Shown here one piece after another: positions 1 to 5,964 of a stretch of 7,924 nucleotides of DNA (position 1 is its first letter; each line of letters begins with the position of its first letter). This stretch comes from Burkholderiales bacterium (GTDB lineage Bacteria; Pseudomonadota; Gammaproteobacteria; Burkholderiales; Burkholderiaceae_D). The stretch lies in assembly GCA_028868455.1 (NCBI GenBank), contig JAGWUK010000117.1, positions 1 through 7,924 on the forward strand, written 5' to 3'. The position numbers and the translations under genes are program-made. The notes under the pieces are model-generated. The model made no database searches. It was not told the origin of the DNA and saw only the letters and a program-made list of their open reading frames with translations.

Positions 1-667
1 CACGACCTTCAATGACTACTCTTCGGTTCGGTGCCAGGCATTGATATCTTTGGTTGATCGAAACATTTTCATCGCAAGCCTTAATTTGTTGCGTTTTCCC
101 CATGCCCATCGTATTGATGTCGGCTGCGATGCCTTTACTTTTTAAGTAACTTGCGACCGCTTCGGCACGTTTTTCAGATAATTTTTGGTTGTACCGATGG
201 GCGCCAATTAAATCTGTGTGGCCGGTCACGATGATTAGATTTAATTTGGCACATGCGTTGAGTTTTGGGAGTACTTCGTTATCAATGTGGTTTTTCGCAA
301 CTTGTTTAAGTATGGATTTGTTGAAGTCAAAAGTTTCATCATTTTGTAAGGCCATGGCAAAATCACAGCGTTTTGCCGGAGTGGCCTTCATTGCCGCAAC
401 AGGTGGCGTAATAGCTGGGACTGGTATTTCTGATTTTGTGGTGACTTGGGGTGCATTGACCGTCAAAAGTGCGTCGCAACCATTGATGGCGTCTGCTGGT
501 GTCCAATAGCCTGATTTCCAACATAATCCGTTGCTACTGCGTACGATATTACCGTGTCCGTCCTGAATATATGCGCTGACAGGTGTTTTTACATGAATAT
601 CTATTTGTGCCATGGTTGATGCGCTGGAAATGCCAAGTGCAATGAGTGCGCTGATTTTTTTGAGCAT
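1..667 (-). CDS. Small OmpA-like peptidoglycan-binding envelope protein (3' end cut by window edge)
   Basis: Read on the minus strand from ATG at 667-665, this frame stays open for 222 codons to the left edge with no stop. Residues 1-20 form a signal peptide (MLKK, a hydrophobic run, then STMA) with probable cleavage before Gln21. No lipobox cysteine is seen, so it is probably not a lipoprotein. Residues about 36-65 hold a Gly-rich stretch and a CWKSGYWTP motif that I associate with betaproteobacterial OmpA-family proteins. A Pro/Ala-rich linker follows (about 72-98). From about 112 comes an OmpA C-terminal domain: GHTD with Asp152, NQKLSEKRAEAV with Arg167, and NRRV at 214-217. Asp152 and Arg167 have the same 15-residue spacing as the diaminopimelate-binding pair of Acinetobacter OmpA. 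Cys198 and Cys210 match the periplasmic disulfide of E. coli OmpA. There is no beta-barrel region, so it should tether to peptidoglycan from the periplasm. It is transcribed divergently from gyrA. The missing C-terminus is probably short. Confidence 0.93.
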   Translation of the reverse strand, partial: MLKKISALIALGISSASTMAQIDIHVKTPVSAYIQDGHGNIVRSSNGLCWKSGYWTPADAINGCDALLTVNAPQVTTKSEIPVPAITPPVAAMKATPAKRCDFAMALQNDETFDFNKSILKQVAKNHIDNEVLPKLNACAKLNLIIVTGHTDLIGAHRYNQKLSEKRAEAVASYLKSKGIAADINTMGMGKTQQIKACDENVSINQRYQCLAPNRRVVIEGR

Positions 668-675
668 GTCGTTGT

Positions 676-680
676 CTCCT
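676..680 (-). promoter_or_regulatory. Ribosome binding site of the OmpA-like gene
   Basis: On the minus strand this reads AGGAG (inside AGAGGAGAC), 8 nt before the ATG at 667. It is the clearest Shine-Dalgarno sequence in the window. It supports the chosen start, which also gives a well-formed signal peptide. Confidence 0.8.
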
Positions 681-814
681 CTAGGACATAGTTATCGTTG
701 TGCATCGATTAAATCATGGGAAGCATTCAAGCTGCTGTCGTTTGGAAGACAGTTTGCAATGCCGGGACTTGATTTATTCTGACTTGTAAAAAACCAAGAC
801 TGGATTGGTGTTAC

Positions 815-863
815 TTAGCATGACAAGCCATTTGCTGGCCAGTGCACCCATGAGGCATGCTAA
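815..863. repeat. 8-bp inverted repeat with a centred palindrome over the gyrA promoter
   Basis: TTAGCATG at 815-822 and CATGCTAA at 856-863 are perfect reverse complements 33 nt apart. The 8-bp palindrome CTGGCCAG (835-842) lies at their midpoint to within half a base. The right arm overlaps the first bases of the putative -10 box, and the central palindrome overlaps the putative -35. This layout would suit a protein operator or a cruciform, but it may be chance in an intergenic gap of this size. Confidence 0.4.
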
Positions 864-866
864 AAT
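836..866 (+). promoter_or_regulatory. Candidate gyrA promoter
   Basis: TAAAAT at 861-866 matches the sigma-70 -10 box at five of six positions. The best upstream partner is TGGCCA at 836-841, four of six matches to TTGACA, with a rather long 19-nt spacer. It would give a 5' leader of roughly 65 nt before the gyrA ATG at 938. The call is by eye. The weak -35 and long spacer make it tentative. Confidence 0.35.
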
Positions 867-876
867 CAAGAGTTAA

Positions 877-900
877 ACATCCAGAGTTGTCTTCGGATGT
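877..900 (+). promoter_or_regulatory. Small hairpin in the gyrA leader
   Basis: ACATCC (877-882) and GGATGT (895-900) form a perfect 6-bp stem with a 12-nt loop. It falls between the putative -10 box and the gyrA start, so it would be in the mRNA leader if the promoter call is right. It ends 37 nt before the ATG and has no following U-tract, so it is not a terminator. Its significance is unknown. Confidence 0.3.
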
Positions 901-937
901 CATCAATTTAACCAAGCTCTAATTTGCCGGCCTGCCA

Positions 938-3589
938 ATGGATCAATTCGCAAAAGAAACACTCCCGATTTCCCTTGAAGAAGAAATGCGCAAGAGCTAC
1001 CTCGATTACGCGATGAGCGTGATTGTAGGCCGCGCCTTGCCAGACGTCCGTGATGGCTTAAAGCCTGTGCATCGTCGCGTTTTGTTTGCGATGCACGAAA
1101 TGAACAATGTCTATAACCGCCCGTTTGTCAAATGCGCACGTGTGGTTGGTGAAGTCATGGGTAAATATCACCCTCATGGCGACGCCTCTATTTACGATAC
1201 GCTGGTGCGTATGGCGCAGGATTTTTCGCTACGCTACACACTGGTTGATGGTCAGGGTAACTTTGGTTCTGTCGATGGCGACAATGCAGCGGCGATGCGT
1301 TATACGGAGTGCCGTCTCGACAAGATCGCCAACGAAATTCTGGCAGACATAGAAAAAGAAACGGTCGATTTCGTACCTAACTATGACGGCAAGGAAAAAG
1401 AACCGTCAGTGTTGCCGACTCGGATTCCAAACTTGCTGATTAATGGTGCATCCGGAATTGCCGTTGGTATGGCGACCAATATTCCGCCGCACAATATTAC
1501 GGAAATTATTAACGGCGCTTTGCACGTATTGCGTAACGCCGATTGCACGATAGATGAGCTGATCGAGATCATCCCTGCGCCTGATTTTCCTACCGGCGGC
1601 ATTATTTATGGCGTGTCAGGCGTACGCGACGGTTATCGCACTGGCCGTGGTCGCGTGGTGATGCGTGCAAAAACACATTTTGAAGAATTCGGAAAAGACA
1701 GTCGCACCGCCTTGATCGTTGACGAGTTGCCATATCAGGTCAATAAAAAATCGTTGCTCGAACGCATTGCCGAATTAGTGCGCGACAAGAAACTAGACGG
1801 TATTTCCGACATTCGAGACGAATCCGATAAATCCGGAATGCGTGTCGTGATCGAACTGAAGCGCGGCGAAGTGCCGGACGTGGTGCTGAATAATTTGTAC
1901 AAGCAGACGCAATTGCAAGACACTTTCGGCATGAACATGGTGGCATTGGTGAATGGACAACCGAAGCTGCTGAATCTGAAGGAAATGCTGTCTTGTTTCT
2001 TGTCGCATCGTCGTGAAGTGGTCACACGTCGTACCGTGTTTGAATTGCGTAAAGCGCGCGAACGCGGCCACGTTCTCGAAGGTCTGGCGGTTGCGTTGGC
2101 AAATATCGACGATTTCATTGCGATCATCAAGGCAGCACCAACGCCGCCAATTGCGAAACAAGAATTGATGACACGCGCCTGGGATAGCTCGATGGTGCGT
2201 GAAATGCTGACACGTACCGCAGCCGATAATCCTGGCGGCATAGAAGCATTCCGACCTGAAAATCTGCCTAAACATTACGGCATTCAGGCGGATGGCTTAT
2301 ACAAGCTGTCCGACGATCAAGCGCAGGAAATTTTGCAAATGCGTTTGCAACGTTTGACTGGGCTGGAGCAAGACAAGATCGTCAATGAATACAAAGACGT
2401 GATGGCAGAGATCGCCGATTTGCTCGATATTTTGTCCAAGCCTGAGCGTGTGACTACCATCATTACCGATGAACTGACGCTGGCACGTAACGAATACGGT
2501 GAAGGTAATAAAGATGTGCGTCGCTCGGAGATCACGCATAACGCGACTGATCTGGAAACCGAAGATCTGATCACGCCACAGGACATGGTGGTGACTTTGT
2601 CGCATACCGGTTATATGAAGTCGCAGCCCTTGTCCGAATACCGTGCGCAAAAACGCGGTGGTCGTGGTAAACAGGCGACGGCAACGAAGGACGACGATTG
2701 GATAGAGCAGCTGTTCGTCGCCAATACGCACGATTACATTTTGTGCTTCAGTAATCGCGGTCGCCTGTACTGGCTGAAAGTCTGGGAAGTACCGCAAGGT
2801 TCTCGCAATTCTCGTGGCAAACCTATTGTGAATATGTTCCCTTTGCAGGATGGGGAAAAAATCACAGTGATTCTGCCTTTGTCTGGCGATAATCGCAGCT
2901 TCCCTGAAGATCATTATGTCTTTATGGCGACGAGTCTTGGAACGGTCAAAAAGACACCACTGACCGATTTCAGCAACCCACGCAAAGCTGGCATTATTGC
3001 GGTTGATCTGGATGAGGGCGATTTCCTCATCGGTGCCGCACTGACGGACGGCAAGCATGATGTAATGTTGTTCTCTGACTCCGGCAAAGCAGTTCGTTTT
3101 GATGAAAACGATGTGCGACCGATGGGGCGTACGGCGCGTGGTGTGCGTGGAATGAATTTAGACGAAGGACAACAGGTTATCGCATTGCTGGTTGCCGAAA
3201 ACGAACAGCAATCCGTGTTGACTGCAACCGAAAACGGCTTCGGTAAACGTACGCCAATCACTGAATATACGCGTCATGGTCGTGGCACCAAAGGCATGAT
3301 TGCGATCCAGACATCTGAACGCAACGGCAAAGTCGTTGCAGCGACACTGGTTGAAACAAGTGATGAAATCATGCTGATCACCACTGGTGGCGTGTTAATC
3401 CGTACCCGGGTTTCTGAAATTCGCGAAATGGGTCGTGCAACGCAGGGTGTGACGTTGATTGCTGTCGAAGATGGCACGAAGTTGTCAGGTTTGCAGCGCA
3501 TCGTCGAAACGGATGCAGATCCTGAAAATACTGAAGCTGGTGCTGCGGATGAAGAGTCAGGCGCACCGGAAGCTGATGTAGCGGAGTAA
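938..3589 (+). CDS. gyrA: DNA gyrase subunit A
   Basis: This is the breakage-reunion subunit of gyrase, which with GyrB introduces negative supercoils using ATP in the cytoplasm. The 883-residue product is close to E. coli GyrA (875) and begins [17 protein letters not shown], a start that fits the family. The N-terminal part has the conserved [18 protein letters not shown] segment, Arg121 and the catalytic Tyr122 in AAAMRYTE, which forms the phosphotyrosyl bond with DNA. The DNA-gate and coiled-coil regions follow to about 520. The C-terminal beta-pinwheel, which wraps DNA, starts near 530 and carries the GyrA box QKRGGRG (571-577). The last 26 residues are acidic. In the quinolone region (GDASIYD, 81-87) Asp87 is kept, but position 83 is Ala where E. 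coli has Ser. No strong Shine-Dalgarno precedes the ATG. It is divergent from the OmpA-like gene and lies 4 nt ahead of serC. Confidence 0.99.
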   Translation: MDQFAKETLPISLEEEMRKSYLDYAMSVIVGRALPDVRDGLKPVHRRVLFAMHEMNNVYNRPFVKCARVVGEVMGKYHPHGDASIYDTLVRMAQDFSLRYTLVDGQGNFGSVDGDNAAAMRYTECRLDKIANEILADIEKETVDFVPNYDGKEKEPSVLPTRIPNLLINGASGIAVGMATNIPPHNITEIINGALHVLRNADCTIDELIEIIPAPDFPTGGIIYGVSGVRDGYRTGRGRVVMRAKTHFEEFGKDSRTALIVDELPYQVNKKSLLERIAELVRDKKLDGISDIRDESDKSGMRVVIELKRGEVPDVVLNNLYKQTQLQDTFGMNMVALVNGQPKLLNLKEMLSCFLSHRREVVTRRTVFELRKARERGHVLEGLAVALANIDDFIAIIKAAPTPPIAKQELMTRAWDSSMVREMLTRTAADNPGGIEAFRPENLPKHYGIQADGLYKLSDDQAQEILQMRLQRLTGLEQDKIVNEYKDVMAEIADLLDILSKPERVTTIITDELTLARNEYGEGNKDVRRSEITHNATDLETEDLITPQDMVVTLSHTGYMKSQPLSEYRAQKRGGRGKQATATKDDDWIEQLFVANTHDYILCFSNRGRLYWLKVWEVPQGSRNSRGKPIVNMFPLQDGEKITVILPLSGDNRSFPEDHYVFMATSLGTVKKTPLTDFSNPRKAGIIAVDLDEGDFLIGAALTDGKHDVMLFSDSGKAVRFDENDVRPMGRTARGVRGMNLDEGQQVIALLVAENEQQSVLTATENGFGKRTPITEYTRHGRGTKGMIAIQTSERNGKVVAATLVETSDEIMLITTGGVLIRTRVSEIREMGRATQGVTLIAVEDGTKLSGLQRIVETDADPENTEAGAADEESGAPEADVAE
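3583..3586 (+). promoter_or_regulatory. serC ribosome binding site inside the gyrA 3' end
   Basis: GGAG lies in the last codons of gyrA, with the gyrA TAA (3587-3589) next to it and the serC ATG 7 nt downstream. Ribosomes finishing gyrA would therefore stop directly on the serC initiation region, which points to translational coupling of the two genes. Confidence 0.65.
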
Positions 3590-3593
3590 AGCG

Positions 3594-4697
3594 ATGACGA
3601 CCATTTACAATTTTTCTGCAGGCCCCGCAGTATTGCCAAAGGAAGTCTTGCAGCAGGCTGCGGATGAAATGCTGAACTGGCATGACAGCGGCATGTCTGT
3701 GATGGAGATGAGTCATCGTGGGCCGGAGTTCATGTCGATCATCGCCGCAGCACAAAAAGATTTGCGGGAGTTGCTGAACGTTCCTGAAAATTACAAGATT
3801 CTGTTTTTGCAGGGTGGAGGATTGGGCGAGAACGCGATTGTTCCCATGAATTTGTTGGGGCGCAAACCGCAACCTGCGGTCGTCGATTTTATTCATACAG
3901 GTTCGTGGACTGGGAAGTCGATTAAAGAGGCGCAAAAATACGCTCAGGTCAATATTGCCGCTTCGGGTGAATCCAGCGGTTTTACTCGCGTGCCTTCACG
4001 CGACAGCTGGAAATTGACGCAAGACGCCGCGTACGTTCATCTGTGCACCAATGAAACCATTGATGGTATTGAATACCAATTCACTCCCGACGTAACCGTC
4101 GAAACAAATGGTGCACCGATTGTTGCCGATATGTCTTCCCACATTTTGTCGCGCGTCATTGATGTGTCGAAGTACGGCGTGATTTTTGCCGGCGCGCAAA
4201 AGAACATCGGGCCGGCTGGATTGACAATCGTGATAGTGCGCGATGATTTGCTCGGACATGCGTTGCCAATTTGTCCTTCAGCTTTTAACTGGAGCATCGT
4301 TGCCGAAAATGACTCCATGTACAACACGCCACCAACCTATGCAATTTATATCGCGGGTCTGGTGTTCCAGTGGTTGAAGCAGCAGGGTGGTATTGCCGCC
4401 ATGGAGCAAAAAAACATCGGGAAATCGGCGCTGCTGTATGCGTATCTTGATGCAAGCGACTTTTATGAAAATCGTGTCGCAAAAGATTGCCGCTCTCGTA
4501 TGAACGTCCCATTTTTCCTCAAAGATGAGACTTTGAATACGGCATTTCTGGCAGCAGCAAAAGAGCGCGGTCTGTTGCAAATCAAAGGACATAAATCGGT
4601 CGGCGGCATGCGTGCTTCGATATATAACGCCATGCCAATCGAAGGCGTAAAGGCGTTGATTGCATTCATGCAAGAGTTCGCCAGCGCTCATGCATAA
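3594..4697 (+). CDS. serC: Phosphoserine aminotransferase
   Basis: This cytoplasmic PLP enzyme converts 3-phosphohydroxypyruvate and glutamate to O-phosphoserine and 2-oxoglutarate in serine synthesis. In organisms with the DXP-dependent vitamin B6 route it also transaminates the four-carbon precursor. The product has 367 residues (E. coli 362). It begins with the family signature [11 protein letters not shown] (5-15), followed by SHRGPEF (40-46), where Arg42 is an expected phosphate/substrate contact, and the cofactor-phosphate region [15 protein letters not shown] (73-87). Lys203 in [13 protein letters not shown] is the PLP Schiff-base lysine, matching E. coli Lys198. Asp179 in VADMSS is expected to bind the pyridine nitrogen, and GMRASIYNA (338-346) supplies the conserved substrate arginine (Arg340). 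The GGGLGEN version of the GGAS-type loop is, as I recall, common in betaproteobacteria. Translation is probably coupled to gyrA. A 186-nt spacer separates it from pheA. Confidence 0.98.
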   Translation: MTTIYNFSAGPAVLPKEVLQQAADEMLNWHDSGMSVMEMSHRGPEFMSIIAAAQKDLRELLNVPENYKILFLQGGGLGENAIVPMNLLGRKPQPAVVDFIHTGSWTGKSIKEAQKYAQVNIAASGESSGFTRVPSRDSWKLTQDAAYVHLCTNETIDGIEYQFTPDVTVETNGAPIVADMSSHILSRVIDVSKYGVIFAGAQKNIGPAGLTIVIVRDDLLGHALPICPSAFNWSIVAENDSMYNTPPTYAIYIAGLVFQWLKQQGGIAAMEQKNIGKSALLYAYLDASDFYENRVAKDCRSRMNVPFFLKDETLNTAFLAAAKERGLLQIKGHKSVGGMRASIYNAMPIEGVKALIAFMQEFASAHA

Positions 4698-4705
4698 GCT
4701 GGTAA

Positions 4706-4804
4706 ATGTCGGATAAGACGAAGAATCGTCAGCTCGTTCTGAGCATGGCCCAAAGCCATCACCTGGAAACCGCGATGCTGACGAAACGAACCACAAGTTC
4801 GTAG
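4706..4804 (+). CDS. Possible 32-residue small protein, unrecognised
   Basis: An open frame starts with ATG immediately after an in-frame TAA and runs 32 codons to TAG at 4802-4804. The product would begin MSDKTKNRQLVLSMAQ and end in TKRTTSS. It is polar with more Lys/Arg than acidic residues, and has no membrane segment, no cysteine and no Phe. A second in-frame ATG lies at 4745. There is no good Shine-Dalgarno before either start (GGT only, 3 nt before the first). It fills over half of the serC-pheA spacer, and three of the hairpins lie within it. I do not recognise it. Coding status is uncertain: a chance open frame of this length is common, and the inverted repeats may be the real constraint. 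Confidence 0.25.
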   Translation: MSDKTKNRQLVLSMAQSHHLETAMLTKRTTSS

Positions 4805-4823
4805 AAAGACTGGCTTCTCGCCT

Positions 4824-4840
4824 GACGCAATCATTGCGTC
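4824..4840. promoter_or_regulatory. Perfect 7-bp hairpin upstream of pheA
   Basis: GACGCAA and TTGCGTC pair completely around a 3-nt loop (TCA), ending 43 nt before the pheA ATG. No U-tract follows (the next bases are TACCGTTC), which argues against intrinsic termination. As DNA it is an interrupted palindrome that could be an operator. As RNA it could be a processing or stability element between serC and pheA. The right arm contains TTGCGT, a possible but poorly spaced -35. Confidence 0.45.
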
Positions 4841-4883
4841 TACCGTTCTGCAGTATTCAATAAAAATGGTTTTTAGGTAAAGT

Positions 4884-5957
4884 ATGAGCGATAACAAATT
4901 ACTCCCGTTGCGACTTAAAATCGATGCCATCGATGCGCAGATTCTGGACTTGCTTAATCAGCGGGCACGTGTTGCCGAAGAAGTCGGGCATGTGAAAGCG
5001 GAGACAAATGCGCCTGTGTTTCGGCCAGAGCGTGAGGCGCAGGTCTTGCGCGGTGTTGCCGAACGCAATCCCGGGCCTTTGCATAGCGACGATATTCAAC
5101 TGATTTTCCGCGAAATTATGTCGGCTTGCCGCGCTTTGGAGCGGCGCGTTGTCGTTGCATTTTTGGGCCCGGTTGGAACGTTCAGCGAACAAGCGGTTTA
5201 CCAACAATTCGGTCATGCGATTCAGGCACTGCCATGCGTGTCGATTGACGAGGTGTTTCGCGCGACTGAAGCTGGTACGGCCGATTTTGGTGTGGTTCCG
5301 ATTGAAAATTCATCCGAAGGCGCGATCAACCGTACGCTCGATTTGCTACTGCAAACCAGTCTGGCAATCAGCGGTGAACTGGCAATTCCAGTGCAGCATA
5401 GCCTGATGAGTAAATCGGGCAATATGGAGGGCATCAGCCGCATTTGTGCACATTCGCAAGCACTGGCGCAATGTCAGGCATGGTTGAATCAGCATTTTCC
5501 CCACATAGAAAGACAAGCCGTTGCTTCAAATGCTGAAGCCGCCAGAATGGCGAGCGGCGACTTTACTGTGGCGGCTATCGCCAGCGAAATCGCAGGTCAG
5601 CAATACAACCTGGGGATCGTCAGTGCGCATATCCAGGACGATCCGCACAACCGTACGCGCTTTGCCGTCGTGGGGCGTTTGCGAACGACACCCAGCGGTA
5701 AAGATCAGACTTCGCTGGTATTGGCCGTGCCAAATAAAGCCGGTGCTGTCTATAACTTGTTGGCCCCCTTGTCCAAACACGGCGTTTCCATGACGCGTTT
5801 TGAGTCGCGTCCTGCGCGCACAGGTAACTGGGAATACTATTTTTACGTCGATGTGGAAGGTCATGTGATGGATGACCGCGTGGCGGCGGCAATGGCGGAA
5901 TTAAACGACAAAGCCGCATTTTTCAAAGTGTTGGGTTCTTACCCTTGCACCGTGTGA
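4884..5957 (+). CDS. pheA: Bifunctional chorismate mutase / prephenate dehydratase (P-protein)
   Basis: This enzyme carries out the first two phenylalanine-specific steps: chorismate to prephenate, then prephenate to phenylpyruvate. It has 357 residues (E. coli 386). The AroQ-type mutase domain spans about 5-90, with Arg10, Arg29, Lys38, Arg50 and Glu51 in the expected places. By eye, E. coli Ser84 and Gln88 align with Cys82 and Glu86. The dehydratase domain runs from about 90 to 265, with GPVGTFSEQA (95-104), VVPIENSSEGAINRTLDLL (137-155) and NRTRF (256-260), whose Thr258 matches E. coli catalytic Thr278. The C-terminal ACT domain (about 275-357) keeps GAVYNLL (287-293) and ESRP (307-310), the phenylalanine-binding motifs, so feedback inhibition by Phe is expected. 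A weak ribosome site, AGGT, sits 5 nt before the ATG. There is no Phe-rich leader peptide upstream. The stop is 7 nt from the tyrA start. Confidence 0.98.
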   Translation: MSDNKLLPLRLKIDAIDAQILDLLNQRARVAEEVGHVKAETNAPVFRPEREAQVLRGVAERNPGPLHSDDIQLIFREIMSACRALERRVVVAFLGPVGTFSEQAVYQQFGHAIQALPCVSIDEVFRATEAGTADFGVVPIENSSEGAINRTLDLLLQTSLAISGELAIPVQHSLMSKSGNMEGISRICAHSQALAQCQAWLNQHFPHIERQAVASNAEAARMASGDFTVAAIASEIAGQQYNLGIVSAHIQDDPHNRTRFAVVGRLRTTPSGKDQTSLVLAVPNKAGAVYNLLAPLSKHGVSMTRFESRPARTGNWEYYFYVDVEGHVMDDRVAAAMAELNDKAAFFKVLGSYPCTV

Positions 5958-5964
5958 GACGCCA

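Larger units (their letters stand above)
668..937. other. Divergent intergenic region between the OmpA-like gene and gyrA
   Basis: This 270-base gap must hold the promoters of both divergent genes. On the plus side the best -10 is TAAAAT at 861-866. I found no convincing -10/-35 pair for the minus-strand gene. A weak 5-bp hairpin (CTGTC 735-739 with GACAG 748-752) lies upstream of the OmpA-like gene, and another (ACCAA 793-797 with TTGGT 805-809) lies mid-gap. The inverted repeats near 815-863 and 877-900 are listed separately. No plausible open frame, tRNA or terminator was seen. Confidence 0.7.
4698..4883 (+). other. serC-pheA spacer rich in small inverted repeats
   Basis: This is the longest gap within the plus-strand gene row. 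It holds a series of short perfect inverted repeats: GACGA 4717-4721 with TCGTC 4726-4730; ATGGC 4745-4749 with GCCAT 4755-4759; ACGAAC 4786-4791 with GTTCGT 4797-4802; and GACGCAA 4824-4830 with TTGCGTC 4834-4840. A longer alternative pairing joins TCGTCAGC 4726-4733 with GCTGACGA 4777-4784, enclosing the second hairpin. An A/T-only pair (TAAAAA 4861-4866, TTTTTA 4870-4875) lies beside the pheA ribosome site. No hairpin is followed by a U-tract, so there is no standard terminator. A structured leader, a small gene or a processing site are all possible. Confidence 0.55.

Noticed and set aside
189..509. 106-codon plus-strand open frame in the left part of the window
   Set aside because: It lies antisense to the OmpA-like gene, whose frame has a signal peptide, a ribosome site and clear OmpA-domain motifs. 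The plus-strand frame shows no recognisable domain or initiation signal.
2297..3058. 253-codon minus-strand open frame inside gyrA
   Set aside because: It is a shadow frame of a highly conserved coding sequence, with no ribosome site or recognisable protein features. The same holds for the other antisense frames in gyrA, serC, pheA, tyrA and aroA.
4278..4796. 172-codon minus-strand frame covering the serC end and part of the serC-pheA spacer
   Set aside because: Most of it is the antisense of serC. The spacer part alone is short and shows no start signal or known motif.
4706..4804. Phe leader peptide / classical attenuator before pheA
   Set aside because: The only open frame there has no Phe codon, and no hairpin in the spacer is followed by a U-tract.
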